Below, in pieces: positions 25,491 to 34,262 of a stretch of 64,000 bases of DNA. Source of the stretch: Marmoricola sp. (GTDB taxonomy: Bacteria; Actinomycetota; Actinomycetes; Propionibacteriales; Nocardioidaceae); NCBI GenBank assembly GCA_025964775.1, contig JAOPYE010000029.1, forward strand, positions 146,690-210,689. The letters are read 5' to 3'. The notes below the pieces were generated by a model. That model did no database searches. It was given only the letters and a program-made list of their open reading frames with translations, and was not told the origin of the DNA. Each line of letters begins with the position of its first letter. The stretch's first letter is position 1. The translations under genes and the position numbers were made by a program.

Positions 25491-27442
25491 GAGGCCCCTT
25501 CCAGTCGGGCCACCACGCCGGCGGCGTCGTGGGTTGCCTTGCGGATCAGCCCCAGCCCCGTGGCATCGCCGATCACCTCGACGACGGCGCCCGGGAGTCG
25601 AGCGACCAGGTCGTCGTACAGGGTCAGGTCGGCGACCGGGATCCCCGCGAGCACCACCGAGTCCGCCGGCAAGATCCGCGAGGTGCCGCCGTACGGCGTG
25701 AAGACGATGCCGTCGACGGTGGCCCGTTCGACCTCGGCACCCACGTGCACAGTGACGCCGAGACGATCCAGGCGGTTCATCTCCTCGGTCTTGCGCTTCC
25801 AGCCGACCTCGGGCGCGAGCTCCCTGCCGGGCTCGACGACGCTCACGAGATGCCCGCGCTCGGCGAGGTACTGGGCGAACGCGATCCCGGCGAGGTCACC
25901 GCCCAGGACGATCACCCGGTTGCCCAGGGAACTCGTCCCGTCGGCAAGCAGCTCGCGGACGGTCGCGAGACTGTCGGTCCCCTCGATCGCAGGCAGCTCG
26001 AACCGGGCTCCGGTCGCGACGATGACCACGTCGGGCCCGAGCGCCGCTATCTCGGCAACACTCGCGCGCCGACCCAGCCGGAGGTCGATGTCGGCGTCGC
26101 CGATCTCGGCCCGCAGGTAGTCCAGGAACGGCGCGTTGTCGGGGTGGACCTGGGCGGCGAGTCGCAGTGAGCCCCCGAGCTCGTCCTGCGCCTCCAGCAG
26201 GGTGACGCGATGCCCGGCCGACGCGGCGAGACGGGCGGCTTCGAGGCCACCGGGCCCACCGCCGACCACGACGACCTTCCGCACCGATCGCGTCGGGCCG
26301 AGCGAGAACCCGGCCTCGGAGCCCGTCTGCGGGTTGACGGCACAGTCGACCGAGAACCGCTGTTCGAGGGAGTCGATGCAGTTCTCGCAGGAGATGCACC
26401 GACGGACCCGCGCGCCGCTGCGCAGCTTGTTCGGCAGCTCGGGGTCGGCGAGCAGTGGGCGTCCCATCGCGATGAAGTCCGCGCGTCCTTGGGCGAGCAC
26501 CTGCTCGGCGCGCACCGGATCGTGCAGCCGGCCCACCGCGATCACCGGCACGTCGACTGTCTGCCGGACCGCGGCAGCCGCCCCGACGTTCAGGCCGTCG
26601 CCGTCGTCGGACCCGTTCACCATCTGCGTGACCAGCCGATCGATCACGCCGCCGCTGACGTGGAACGCGTCCACCCCGGCCGCGACCAGCGTCGGTGCGA
26701 CCTGCGCTGTCTCGTAGATCGGTCGGCCTCCGGCAACGCGCTCGAACCCGGAGACCCGCAGGGTGATCGGGAAGTCGGTGCCGACCTCGGAGCGGATCGC
26801 GGCGAGCGCTTCCAGGACGACGCGCAACCTCCCGGGGACGGTGTCGCCGCGATAGTCATCGGTACGCCGGTTGCGCTGGGGGGCGAGGAACGAGCCGAGC
26901 ATCATGTAGCCGTGCGCGGCGTGCAGCTCGATGCCGTCGTACCCGGCCTCGCGGGCGCGTCGCACTGCCGCCTTGTAGAGATCCATGACGTCGGCCAGCT
27001 GGGCGAGCGTGATCTCCTCCGAGGGCCGCCCGGTCAGGTACGAGCCGATCACCGAAGGTCCGAGCGAGGTGACTCCGTGCATCTCGGGACCAAGTCCGTC
27101 CGGACCGGCGTGCACGATCTGCGGCTGGATCCTGGCGCCGTGCTCGTGCACCGCCTCGACCAGGGCGCGATGGGCCGGCACCGACTCGTCCGTGCCCAGG
27201 TGCAGGCCGCCGGGCGTCTCGGGATGCCGGTGGTCGATGCCGGTCGCGCCGACCGTGATCAGGCCGACGCCGCCGGCAGCACGCGCTGCGAAGTACGCGA
27301 CCGTCCGCGGTGACGGCAGCCCTTCGGGCGTCCCGTACATCGTCTCCATCGGAGACATCACGATCCGGTTCCGCACCTCCATCGAGCCGATCCGGCCCGG
27401 GGTCAGCAGCTTCTCGAAGGACCCGGCCGGGAAGTCGTTCAT
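25487..27442 (-). CDS. 2,4-dienoyl-CoA-reductase-like flavoprotein (OYE + FAD domains)
   Basis: The 651-residue protein has an N-terminal FMN TIM barrel (to about 345), a cysteine cluster (CISCENC and a later C, about 347-367) for a 4Fe-4S centre, and a C-terminal FAD/NAD(P) domain starting near 390 with VVVGGGPGGLEAARLAASAGH. This is the layout of 2,4-dienoyl-CoA reductase, trimethylamine dehydrogenase and bile-acid enoate reductases. The ATG at 27442 overlaps the preceding gene stop as ATGA; the longer open frame upstream is spurious. Steroid, terpenoid or fatty-acid enoates are possible substrates. Confidence 0.9.
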   Translation of the reverse strand: MNDFPAGSFEKLLTPGRIGSMEVRNRIVMSPMETMYGTPEGLPSPRTVAYFAARAAGGVGLITVGATGIDHRHPETPGGLHLGTDESVPAHRALVEAVHEHGARIQPQIVHAGPDGLGPEMHGVTSLGPSVIGSYLTGRPSEEITLAQLADVMDLYKAAVRRAREAGYDGIELHAAHGYMMLGSFLAPQRNRRTDDYRGDTVPGRLRVVLEALAAIRSEVGTDFPITLRVSGFERVAGGRPIYETAQVAPTLVAAGVDAFHVSGGVIDRLVTQMVNGSDDGDGLNVGAAAAVRQTVDVPVIAVGRLHDPVRAEQVLAQGRADFIAMGRPLLADPELPNKLRSGARVRRCISCENCIDSLEQRFSVDCAVNPQTGSEAGFSLGPTRSVRKVVVVGGGPGGLEAARLAASAGHRVTLLEAQDELGGSLRLAAQVHPDNAPFLDYLRAEIGDADIDLRLGRRASVAEIAALGPDVVIVATGARFELPAIEGTDSLATVRELLADGTSSLGNRVIVLGGDLAGIAFAQYLAERGHLVSVVEPGRELAPEVGWKRKTEEMNRLDRLGVTVHVGAEVERATVDGIVFTPYGGTSRILPADSVVLAGIPVADLTLYDDLVARLPGAVVEVIGDATGLGLIRKATHDAAGVVARLEGAS

Positions 27443-28548
27443 CCGACCGACGCGAAGCGGCCGGCGAACGCGCGCAGCGGGAGGTCCGCGCTCGTGATGC
27501 ACCCCGGGCGAGCCTCGACGACGGCGCGGATGGAGTTCAGCGCCGGCATCCCGGTGACGGTCATCCCGATCGCGGCGAACGCCTCGACGCTGGAGAAGTC
27601 CGTGCCGGGCTTGGGCAGGATCATGTGCTTGGACAGGATCACCGGGTCGCCGTCGATACGGGTGAGGTAGCAGCCCTGGACGTCCCACCTCGGTTCGGTC
27701 TTCGGTGTCATCTGCCACTCGAGGCCGAGCACGACGCGCGGTGTGCCACCGACCTTGCCGACGTACCGGAACGCTGCCCCGCCGACGCTGCCCCGGGGCA
27801 GCCGGAACCAGCCGAGGTCGACGTCCTCGGTGCACGCGCCGAGCTCGCACTCGAAATCGACGGTGTCGAGCTCGAGCCCGAGCGCGTCGGCCATCAGATG
27901 GACCCCGTCTCCGAACACGCGGGTGCCGAGCTCGAGCTTGCGCATCTGTTCGGGGTCGTCCGCCGGTGCACCGAAGCCGCAGTTGATCCAGGTGTCGACC
28001 GAGTGGTGGCAGGAGACGTCGACGGATTCGATGCAGGTCACCTTCTCGATGTCGGCGACGTCGCAGCTGTGCACGATGCTCAGGATCTGCGCGAGGCCGG
28101 GATTCATGCCGGTGCCGTAGAACGTCGACCCTCCACGCTGGCAGGCCGCTTCGAGGACCTCGGTCGGGACCCGACCGTCGGGAAGCGGATGGTTCGCATC
28201 GCGGTGGTGCCCGGTGACCTGGTCAGCGGTGGTGACGATGTTGATGCCGGCCTCGAGGACGCGCTCGTAGAGCTCGAAGTCCGGCCACACCCCGTGGAAG
28301 GTGACGCAGTCGGGAGCCGCGGCGAGGATGTCGTCGATCGTGCCGGTCGCGATCACGCCGATCGGCTCCAGCCCCGCGATCTCGCCGGCGTCCCGTCCGA
28401 TCTTCTCCGGGGTATAGCAGTGCAGACCCACCAGCTCGAGGTCCGGGTGTCGCTGGATCCGGCCGATCATCTCCGCACCGACGTTGCCGGTGGCGACCTG
28501 GAACAACCGGACGGGGCGGTTCGACGTGGTGGGGTACGGGTCGGGCAT
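27439..28548 (-). CDS. Dihydrodipicolinate-reductase-like NAD(P) dehydrogenase
   Basis: The product has a Rossmann start VRLFQVATGNVGAEMIGRIQ and a DapB/2,4-diaminopentanoate-dehydrogenase-like layout (369 residues from the ATG at 28548). True DapB is much shorter, so this is not the lysine-pathway enzyme. Similar long proteins occur in actinobacterial steroid and terpenoid catabolic clusters. It leads the operon with the OYE/FAD enzyme and the thioesterase. A 24-bp palindrome lies between it and the divergent LLM gene. Confidence 0.8.
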   Translation of the reverse strand: MPDPYPTTSNRPVRLFQVATGNVGAEMIGRIQRHPDLELVGLHCYTPEKIGRDAGEIAGLEPIGVIATGTIDDILAAAPDCVTFHGVWPDFELYERVLEAGINIVTTADQVTGHHRDANHPLPDGRVPTEVLEAACQRGGSTFYGTGMNPGLAQILSIVHSCDVADIEKVTCIESVDVSCHHSVDTWINCGFGAPADDPEQMRKLELGTRVFGDGVHLMADALGLELDTVDFECELGACTEDVDLGWFRLPRGSVGGAAFRYVGKVGGTPRVVLGLEWQMTPKTEPRWDVQGCYLTRIDGDPVILSKHMILPKPGTDFSSVEAFAAIGMTVTGMPALNSIRAVVEARPGCITSADLPLRAFAGRFASVG

Positions 28549-28586
28549 GCGCTGAGGCTCGCACACCCGGGCACCGGCTTCAAGAC

Positions 28587-28610
28587 TTTTCATAGAGGGT
28601 TCTGTGAAAA
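28587..28610. promoter_or_regulatory. 24-bp palindromic operator between divergent catabolic genes
   Basis: Half-sites read TTTTCAnAGA and TCTnTGAAAA around a 4-nt centre. It overlaps the expected -35 region of the LLM gene (its -10 box is at 28625-28630) and lies upstream of the divergent dehydrogenase operon, so one repressor could control both. Confidence 0.7.
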
Positions 28611-28624
28611 TCCCCGCTCGGCCC

Positions 28625-28630
28625 TAGAGT
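28625..28630 (+). promoter_or_regulatory. Leaderless -10 box of the LLM gene
   Basis: TAGAGT, then 6 nt, then the GTG at 28637. Confidence 0.65.
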
Positions 28631-28636
28631 GACGCC

Positions 28637-29503
28637 GTGGACTTCGCGATCGTGGGCGCCATGCTGCCCACCGACCAGCTGCAGCCGATCGCCGTGGCCG
28701 CCGACGAGCTCGGTTACGCCAGCTTTGCGATCGCCGACCACGTCGTCGACCTCGAGACCCTCGCGACGCCGTACCCGTACGAGGAGGACGGCTCGCGACG
28801 CTGGGACAGCACCTGCGAGTGGCCGGACCCGTGGGTGCTGGTCGGCGCGCTCTCCGCTGTGACGACCCGCCTGACGTTCTTCACCTCGATCTACGTCGCC
28901 GCCCTGCGCAGTCCGTACCTGGTCGCCAAGTCCGTCGGGACGGCCGCAGTCCTCAGCGGCGGTCGGGTGCGCCTCGGCGTCGGGGTCGGCTGGTGCCGCG
29001 AGGAGTTCGACCTGCTCGGCCAGGAGTTCGCGATCCGGGGTCGCTCCACCGACGAGGGCCTGGACCTGGTCCGGGCGCTCTGGGAGAACGAGTGGGTCGA
29101 GGGAGACGGACCGCTCTTCCCGACGCCTCGCCTGACCATGAGTCCGCGGCCGGCGGCGAAGGTGCCGATCCTGGTCGGCGGGATGTCCGAGGTCGCCCTG
29201 CGGCGGGCCGCCCGGTACGACGGCTGGATCGGGGACGTCTCCTCCACCGAGGACGCGATCGGCTACGCGACCCGACTACGCGACCTGCGCGCCGACCTCG
29301 GCATCGAGGAGAAGGCGACCGTGATCGCAGCCCTGGATGACGCGATCCTTCCCGAGCAGTTCGCCGCAGCCGAGACCGGCGGCGTCACCGACGTCATGAC
29401 CATGCCGTGGCTCTACTACTACGGCCGCAGCGCCACCCTGGACCAGAAGCTCGACGGCATGCAGCGCTTCGCGCGCGACGTCCTGATCCCGCTGAACGGA
29501 TAG
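28637..29503 (+). CDS. LLM-class flavin-dependent oxidoreductase
   Basis: A 288-residue luciferase-like TIM barrel. Typical segments are ADELGYASFAIADHV, the TRLTFFTSIYVAALRSPYLVAKSVGTAAVLSGGRVRLGVGVGW block, and KVPILVGGMSEVALRRAARYDGWI. Actinobacterial members of this group usually use F420 as hydride carrier, though FMN cannot be excluded from sequence. The gene is divergent from the DapB-like operon and shares the palindrome at 28587. A large hairpin at its stop ends transcription. Confidence 0.87.
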   Translation: MDFAIVGAMLPTDQLQPIAVAADELGYASFAIADHVVDLETLATPYPYEEDGSRRWDSTCEWPDPWVLVGALSAVTTRLTFFTSIYVAALRSPYLVAKSVGTAAVLSGGRVRLGVGVGWCREEFDLLGQEFAIRGRSTDEGLDLVRALWENEWVEGDGPLFPTPRLTMSPRPAAKVPILVGGMSEVALRRAARYDGWIGDVSSTEDAIGYATRLRDLRADLGIEEKATVIAALDDAILPEQFAAAETGGVTDVMTMPWLYYYGRSATLDQKLDGMQRFARDVLIPLNG

Positions 29504-29560
29504 TCCGGCACGGTTTGGCCCCTCCAGGCACCGAATCGGGGCGAGAACGTGCCGGACTAT
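29500..29560. terminator. Nested bidirectional hairpin
   Basis: Perfect 13-bp arms (ATAGTCCGGCACG at 29500-29512 and its complement at 29548-29560) enclose a second stem with GCCCC and GGGGC. The LLM stop codon lies inside the left arm, and the convergent TetR gene ends 6 bp to the right. It probably terminates both genes. The arms are unusually long for a simple terminator. Confidence 0.75.
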
Positions 29561-29565
29561 CGGCT

Positions 29566-30198
29566 TCAGGCGGACAGGTACGCCGCGATGGCGTTGCGAA
29601 GTCCGCGCTTCGCGTCGTCCATGTTCGAGTAGGTGCTCAGGTGGCGCTCGGTCGTGAGGCCCTGCATCGCGCCCGGGATCATCGCCGCCATCTCCCGGAC
29701 CCGCACGGGGTCGACGTCGAGGTCGGCGAAGGCGTGCTGGCAGGACTCGACCCAACCGGCCTGCCACGCGGCCAGCTCGGCTGCCGTCTTCGGGAAGGCG
29801 CGCTCGAGCTCCTCGCGCTCCCTGGGCAACGCGCTGCGCAGCGTGTCCATCGCGCGCGCGTCAGCGGTGTCCAGCCCGCGCCAGAGCAGGTCCACGATCT
29901 GCCCGACCCGGGCCTCGAGTCCGGCCTCCGGGTCGCTGGTCAGGTCGAGCTCGCCGCGTCGCTCCCCGATGAAGCCGAGGACGGCCGCCCAGAAGTCGTC
30001 GACGTCGCCGAACTGGTACTTCACCGCACCCCAGGTCACGCCGACCTGCTTGGCGATGTGGTTCGCCGAGACCGCGTTCGGATCGCCGGTGGCCAGCGCT
30101 CGCAGGGCAGCCTCGAGCATGTTCTGCCGGGTCTGGCTCCCGCGGCGGTTGGGACGGTGTCCCACTGATCCGCCCGAAGAGCCCACCGATGTCGTCAC
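29566..30198 (-). CDS. TetR family transcriptional regulator
   Basis: The roughly 210-residue protein has an N-terminal TetR HTH ([42 protein letters not shown]) and a helical ligand domain. The GTG at 30198 is preferred because TATGCT lies 7 nt upstream; an ATG at 30210 falls inside that box and is the alternative start. The gene is divergent from the CYP125-like P450, and a 22-bp inverted repeat lies between them. Autoregulation plus control of the P450 is the simplest model. Confidence 0.87.
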   Translation of the reverse strand: MTTSVGSSGGSVGHRPNRRGSQTRQNMLEAALRALATGDPNAVSANHIAKQVGVTWGAVKYQFGDVDDFWAAVLGFIGERRGELDLTSDPEAGLEARVGQIVDLLWRGLDTADARAMDTLRSALPREREELERAFPKTAAELAAWQAGWVESCQHAFADLDVDPVRVREMAAMIPGAMQGLTTERHLSTYSNMDDAKRGLRNAIAAYLSA

Positions 30199-30205
30199 CC
30201 GCCGG

Positions 30206-30211
30206 AGCATA
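30206..30211 (-). promoter_or_regulatory. Leaderless -10 box of the TetR gene
   Basis: TATGCT on the minus strand, then 7 nt, then the GTG at 30198. The conventional ATG start would lie inside this element. Confidence 0.55.
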
Positions 30212-30293
30212 GTCACGGACCCCGATCGGGACGGTCCTGATCGGTGTCGAAACGTTCCGCCGATTGGGGTCCCCATGTTAGGTTTTGCTGGGC

Positions 30294-30315
30294 TATTTGT
30301 TCGCCTGCACAAATA
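30294..30315. promoter_or_regulatory. 22-bp inverted repeat upstream of the P450 gene
   Basis: Perfect 7-bp arms TATTTGT and ACAAATA flank an 8-nt spacer, about 32 bp before the P450 start and in the gap to the divergent TetR gene. The AT-rich arms stand out against the GC-rich surroundings. It is a candidate TetR operator. Confidence 0.65.
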
Positions 30316-30346
30316 CACCACGTCAGCGTCGAGACAAGGGATTCGC

Positions 30347-31579
30347 ATGACCACGACCGAGCTTCCCCCGGGGTTCGACTTCACCGACCCGGACACCATG
30401 CTCACCGGCGTACCGCACGCCGAGCACGCCTTCGCCCGCCAGACCTCTCCGGTGCACTGGGTCGAGCAGCCCCAGTCCGCGCGTGACGGCATGGAGGGCG
30501 GCACCGGCTACTGGGCCGTCTCCCGTCACGCCGACGTCGCCCGGGTGTCGAAGGACAGCAAGAACTTCTCCAGCGCCGAGAACTCCGCGATCATCCGGTT
30601 CCCCGAGGGGATGCTGCGCGAGATGATCGAGTTCCAGCGCGTCATGCTGCTCAACCAGGACCCGCCGGAGCACTCCTCGACCCGCGCGATCATCTCCCGT
30701 GGCTTCACGCCGCGCTCGATCGCCGCGCTCGACGACATCATGACCGAGCGCGCCCACAAGATCGTGGCCGACGCCATCGCGAAGGGCACCGTCGATTTCG
30801 TCACCGAGGTCGCTGCCGAGCTTCCGCTCCAGGCGATCGCCGACCTGCTCGGCGTACCGCAGGAGGACCGCAAGAAGCTCTTCGACTGGTCCAACATGAT
30901 GCTCGCCGGCGAGGACCCCGAGTTCGAGGGCCAGTCGGACGTGGCCGCTGCGGAGATCCTGGGCTACGCGATGGCGATGGCCGCGGACCGCAAGGAGAAC
31001 CCGCGCGACGACATCGTCACCAAGCTGCTGAACGCCGACAAGGACGGTCGCGGACTGACCGACGACGAGTTCGGCTACTTCGTGATCATCCTGACCGTGG
31101 CCGGCAACGAGACCACCCGCAACGCGATCTCGCACGGCATGGATGCGTTCCTGAACAACCCCGACCAGTGGGACCTCTGGGTGCGCGAGCGCCCGACCAC
31201 GATGATCGACGAGGTCATCCGCTGGGCGACGCCGGTCAACGTCTTCCAGCGCACCGCCATCAACGACGTCGAGGTCGGCGGCCAGCAGATCAAGGCCGGC
31301 CAGCGCGTCGGCCTGTTCTACGCCTCGGGCAACCACGACGAGGACGTCTTCACCGACCCGCACACGTTCGACATCACCCGCGATCCGAATCCGCACCTGG
31401 CGTTCGGCGGACATGGCGCGCACTACTGCATCGGCGCGAACCTGGCTCGCCAGGAAGTGAAGATCATGTTCGACGCCCTGGCCGACCAGTGCACGAAGAT
31501 CGAGCGCGTCGGCCCCGCGGTGCGCTTGCGCCACAGCTGGATCAACGGCATCAAGGAGATGCAGGTCAAGCTCAGCTGA
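30347..31579 (+). CDS. Cytochrome P450, CYP125-like
   Basis: The 410-residue haem monooxygenase has the oxygen-activation motif AGNETT (252-257), the E-R pair region [10 protein letters not shown], and haem-ligand Cys361 in [16 protein letters not shown]. Long stretches follow mycobacterial CYP125, the steroid C26/27 hydroxylase, as I recall it: [11 protein letters not shown] at the start, [26 protein letters not shown] and [21 protein letters not shown] steroid or other branched side chain is the likely substrate (inference). GACAAGGG upstream of the ATG serves as ribosome binding site, so unlike many neighbours this gene has a leader. Confidence 0.88.
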   Translation: MTTTELPPGFDFTDPDTMLTGVPHAEHAFARQTSPVHWVEQPQSARDGMEGGTGYWAVSRHADVARVSKDSKNFSSAENSAIIRFPEGMLREMIEFQRVMLLNQDPPEHSSTRAIISRGFTPRSIAALDDIMTERAHKIVADAIAKGTVDFVTEVAAELPLQAIADLLGVPQEDRKKLFDWSNMMLAGEDPEFEGQSDVAAAEILGYAMAMAADRKENPRDDIVTKLLNADKDGRGLTDDEFGYFVIILTVAGNETTRNAISHGMDAFLNNPDQWDLWVRERPTTMIDEVIRWATPVNVFQRTAINDVEVGGQQIKAGQRVGLFYASGNHDEDVFTDPHTFDITRDPNPHLAFGGHGAHYCIGANLARQEVKIMFDALADQCTKIERVGPAVRLRHSWINGIKEMQVKLS

Positions 31580-32233
31580 TCAGCCCGCCTGCAGACCGCT
31601 GCTCGTGAACAGTGCCAGCTGCTCGACGTACTCGGGGTCGAGGCCGGCCGGGCCGATCGGGCGGCCGTAGCCACCGAGGTCGGCGGCTGCGAGCGCAGTC
31701 AGCATCGAGAACATCGCGATCGGTGCCCGGAGCTCGACGGCAGCATCGTCGAGGTACGGGACCGCGGAGGCAGCGGTGATGAACAACGTCGCAATGTCGC
31801 CCAGACCGGCCCCCTGGTCGGCGATCGCAAGGGCGATGACCTCGTCCCCGTTCAGGGCCAGGGTGATCACGATCCGCAGCCAGCGGACGCCGCTCTCGGG
31901 ATCATGGTTGATCTCGTCCACGAACGGGACCAGGACCGCATCGACCAGGTCGCGGCAGCTCACAACGGACTCGGACTGCAGCGCGTGCAGGCGTCGCCGT
32001 ACCTCGTCGCCCAGGTCGCGGCCACGACGCATCACCACGGCCTCGACCAGGGCGCGCTTGCTCGGGAAGTGATGGGTCAGCGCCGCGGGCGCCACGCCGG
32101 CCTCACGCGCGATCGAGCGCATCGAGACATTGTCGACGCCGGCGGTACCGAACAGCTCTTCGGCCGTGTCGAGGAGGAGCTCGGGCACGTCGATGTCGAC
32201 CCGGGGGCCCCGTCGACGCTGCATCTCGCTCAC
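31580..32233 (-). CDS. TetR family transcriptional regulator
   Basis: A 217-residue TetR protein with the HTH VDNVSMRSIAREAGVAPAALTHHFPSKRALVEAVV. The GTG at 32233 gives MSEMQRRRGPRVD and has TAGGGT 7 nt upstream. It is divergent from the GMC oxidoreductase and its stop directly abuts the P450 stop. It may control the GMC gene. I see no convincing operator in the 85-bp gap beyond a short GGGTGC-GCACCC repeat at 32248-32261. Confidence 0.87.
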   Translation of the reverse strand: MSEMQRRRGPRVDIDVPELLLDTAEELFGTAGVDNVSMRSIAREAGVAPAALTHHFPSKRALVEAVVMRRGRDLGDEVRRRLHALQSESVVSCRDLVDAVLVPFVDEINHDPESGVRWLRIVITLALNGDEVIALAIADQGAGLGDIATLFITAASAVPYLDDAAVELRAPIAMFSMLTALAAADLGGYGRPIGPAGLDPEYVEQLALFTSSGLQAG

Positions 32234-32240
32234 GGGGATC

Positions 32241-32246
32241 ACCCTA
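32241..32246 (-). promoter_or_regulatory. Leaderless -10 box of the second TetR gene
   Basis: TAGGGT on the minus strand, 7 nt before the GTG at 32233. Confidence 0.6.
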
Positions 32247-32306
32247 GGGGTGCGGGCACCCGCAGCCCGGCAAGGTCCGTCCCTTCCGGGTCGGGCGTCG
32301 TGGCAG

Positions 32307-32312
32307 TAGCGT
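32307..32312 (+). promoter_or_regulatory. Leaderless -10 box of the GMC gene
   Basis: TAGCGT, then 6 nt, then the ATG at 32319. Confidence 0.65.
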
Positions 32313-32318
32313 CCCGCC

Positions 32319-34262
32319 ATGACCTTCACGCCGCAGCACCTCACCGCCCTGCGCCTGATCAGCGACACCTTTGCACCCGGCGACGGCGCCGGCATCCCGG
32401 CTGCCAGCGCGGTCGGGGCACCCGAGTTCGCGCTCGAGCTCGCGGGCACGAATCCGCGTGAAGCCGAGGTCAAGCAGCTCAAGACCCTGCTCCGACTGTG
32501 GGACACGCGCTTCCTCGGCCTGCTGCTGACCGGGCGCCCACGCAAGTTCTCCAGCCTCGACCAGACCGGGCGCGAGCGCGTGCTGCTCTCGCTCTCGGAT
32601 TCGCGGATCGCAGCCAAGCGGGCGCTCTTCGCCGCACTCAAGGGCGCCGCGCTGGCGCCGTACTACATCACCGCGGGCAAGCCGCTGTGGGACAGCATGG
32701 GGTACGCCGGACCTCCGGGGCCGCTCGAGGTCGCGCCCGAGCCCAAGCTCGCGCCCCTGCGCATCCTGGCCGACGAGACGGTGACCTGTGACGTCGTCGT
32801 GGTCGGATCCGGCGCCGGCGGTGGAACCGCTGCCGGCGTCCTCAGCGAGGCCGGCCTCGACGTGATCATCCTGGAGGCCGGCGAGTACCACGACGACCGC
32901 GACTTCGACGGCAGCGAGCGCACTGGCTTCAGCCAGCTCTACGCCGGTTCGCCTGCCGTCACCTCCGAGGGCCAGGTCCAGCTCGTCGCCGGCCGCGGTC
33001 TCGGTGGCGGCACGATCGTCAACTACACGACCTCCTTCCCGACCCCCGACCACGTCCGGGCCGAATGGGCCGCCCTCGGCACACCGCAGTTCACGACCTC
33101 TGAGTACGACGACGCGCTGTCTGCGGTCAACGCGCGCCTGGGGGTCAACAAGGACCACGACGGCGCCGGCGTCCGGGACCAGGTGCTCGAACGGGGCGCG
33201 AAGGCACTCGGCTGGAACGTCGACGCGATGCCGCGCAACGTGATCGGCTGCGATGCCGGCATCGAGTGCGGCCGGTGCGGGATGGGCTGCCGGATCGGCG
33301 CGAAACAGTCGACGCTCAAGACCTGGATCACCGACGCGAGCGAACGCGGCGCCCGTATCTACATCGGGGCCAACGCCCGTCGGGTGACGGTTGAGGGCGG
33401 CAAGGCGACCGGTGTGGTGGCCACGTCGCCCGACGGTCGCACGCTGACGGTCAAGGCGAAGGCGGTGGTCGTCGCCGCCGGCGCGATCCAGACGCCCGCG
33501 CTGCTGAAGCGCTCCGGCCTGACCAACCCGAACGTCGGCAAGCACCTGCGCCTGCACCCGGCGACCGCCCTGTGGGGAAGGGTCCCCGACCTGGTCAACC
33601 CCTGGGAGGGCGCGCTGCAGGCCCGGTACATCAACGAGTGGACCGACCTGGACGGGGACGGTTACGGCGTGCTGTTCGAGACGGCACCGCTGACGCCTGC
33701 GTTCGGATCGGGCTTCGTCAACTGGCGCAGCGGTGCCCAGCACCTCGCGCGGATGCAGGAGCTCAAGCACATGCTCGGTGTCGCGATCATCGTGCGCGAC
33801 AAGGGTCCCGGCGGGTCCGTCAAGATCGGCAAGGACGGCGAACCGATCGCCAGCTACACGCTGTCCCCCGGTGACACGGAGCTGTTGATGAAGGGCTTCG
33901 ACGGCGCCGCCAGGATCGCCGAGGCCGCCGGGGCGACCAAGATCTACACCACCCATCACCGCACCATCGGCTACGAGCCCGGCAGGCGCGGAAACCTCGA
34001 GTCGTTCATGGCCGACGTCCGCAACGAGGGCGCCGCGCCGGCCCGGCTCGCGCTCGCCGCGTTGCACATCATGGGCAGCGCCCGAATGGGCGGCTCGCCC
34101 GAGATCTCGGCACTCAACCCGGACGGCGAGACCTGGGACGTGAAGGGCCTCGTCGTGGCCGACGGCTCCTGCTTCCCGACAGCCTCTGGGGTCAACCCGA
34201 TGATCTCGATCGAGTCGATCGCCTACATGAATGCGAAGCGGCTGGCAGCCAAGGTCACCTGA
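32319..34262 (+). CDS. GMC family oxidoreductase (long-chain alcohol oxidase-like)
   Basis: A 647-residue FAD-dependent GMC enzyme. The ADP-binding motif VVVVGSGAGGGTAAGVLSEAG lies at about 159-179 rather than at the N-terminus. The preceding 150 residues form a helical domain like that of long-chain alcohol oxidases. The C-terminus keeps the GMC catalytic region HIMGSARMGGSP and the PTASGVNPMISIESIAY flavin-contact segment. A CGRCGMGC cysteine cluster occurs in the middle. Substrates are probably long-chain or sterol-type alcohols (inference). The 3' end overlaps the convergent VOC gene by 8 bp. Confidence 0.87.
   Translation: MTFTPQHLTALRLISDTFAPGDGAGIPAASAVGAPEFALELAGTNPREAEVKQLKTLLRLWDTRFLGLLLTGRPRKFSSLDQTGRERVLLSLSDSRIAAKRALFAALKGAALAPYYITAGKPLWDSMGYAGPPGPLEVAPEPKLAPLRILADETVTCDVVVVGSGAGGGTAAGVLSEAGLDVIILEAGEYHDDRDFDGSERTGFSQLYAGSPAVTSEGQVQLVAGRGLGGGTIVNYTTSFPTPDHVRAEWAALGTPQFTTSEYDDALSAVNARLGVNKDHDGAGVRDQVLERGAKALGWNVDAMPRNVIGCDAGIECGRCGMGCRIGAKQSTLKTWITDASERGARIYIGANARRVTVEGGKATGVVATSPDGRTLTVKAKAVVVAAGAIQTPALLKRSGLTNPNVGKHLRLHPATALWGRVPDLVNPWEGALQARYINEWTDLDGDGYGVLFETAPLTPAFGSGFVNWRSGAQHLARMQELKHMLGVAIIVRDKGPGGSVKIGKDGEPIASYTLSPGDTELLMKGFDGAARIAEAAGATKIYTTHHRTIGYEPGRRGNLESFMADVRNEGAAPARLALAALHIMGSARMGGSPEISALNPDGETWDVKGLVVADGSCFPTASGVNPMISIESIAYMNAKRLAAKVT

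Noticed and set aside
32248..32261. GGGTGC-GG-GCACCC inverted repeat between TetR and GMC genes
   Set aside because: It is short and GC-rich, so chance occurrence is likely in this DNA. It is kept only as a note in the TetR entry.
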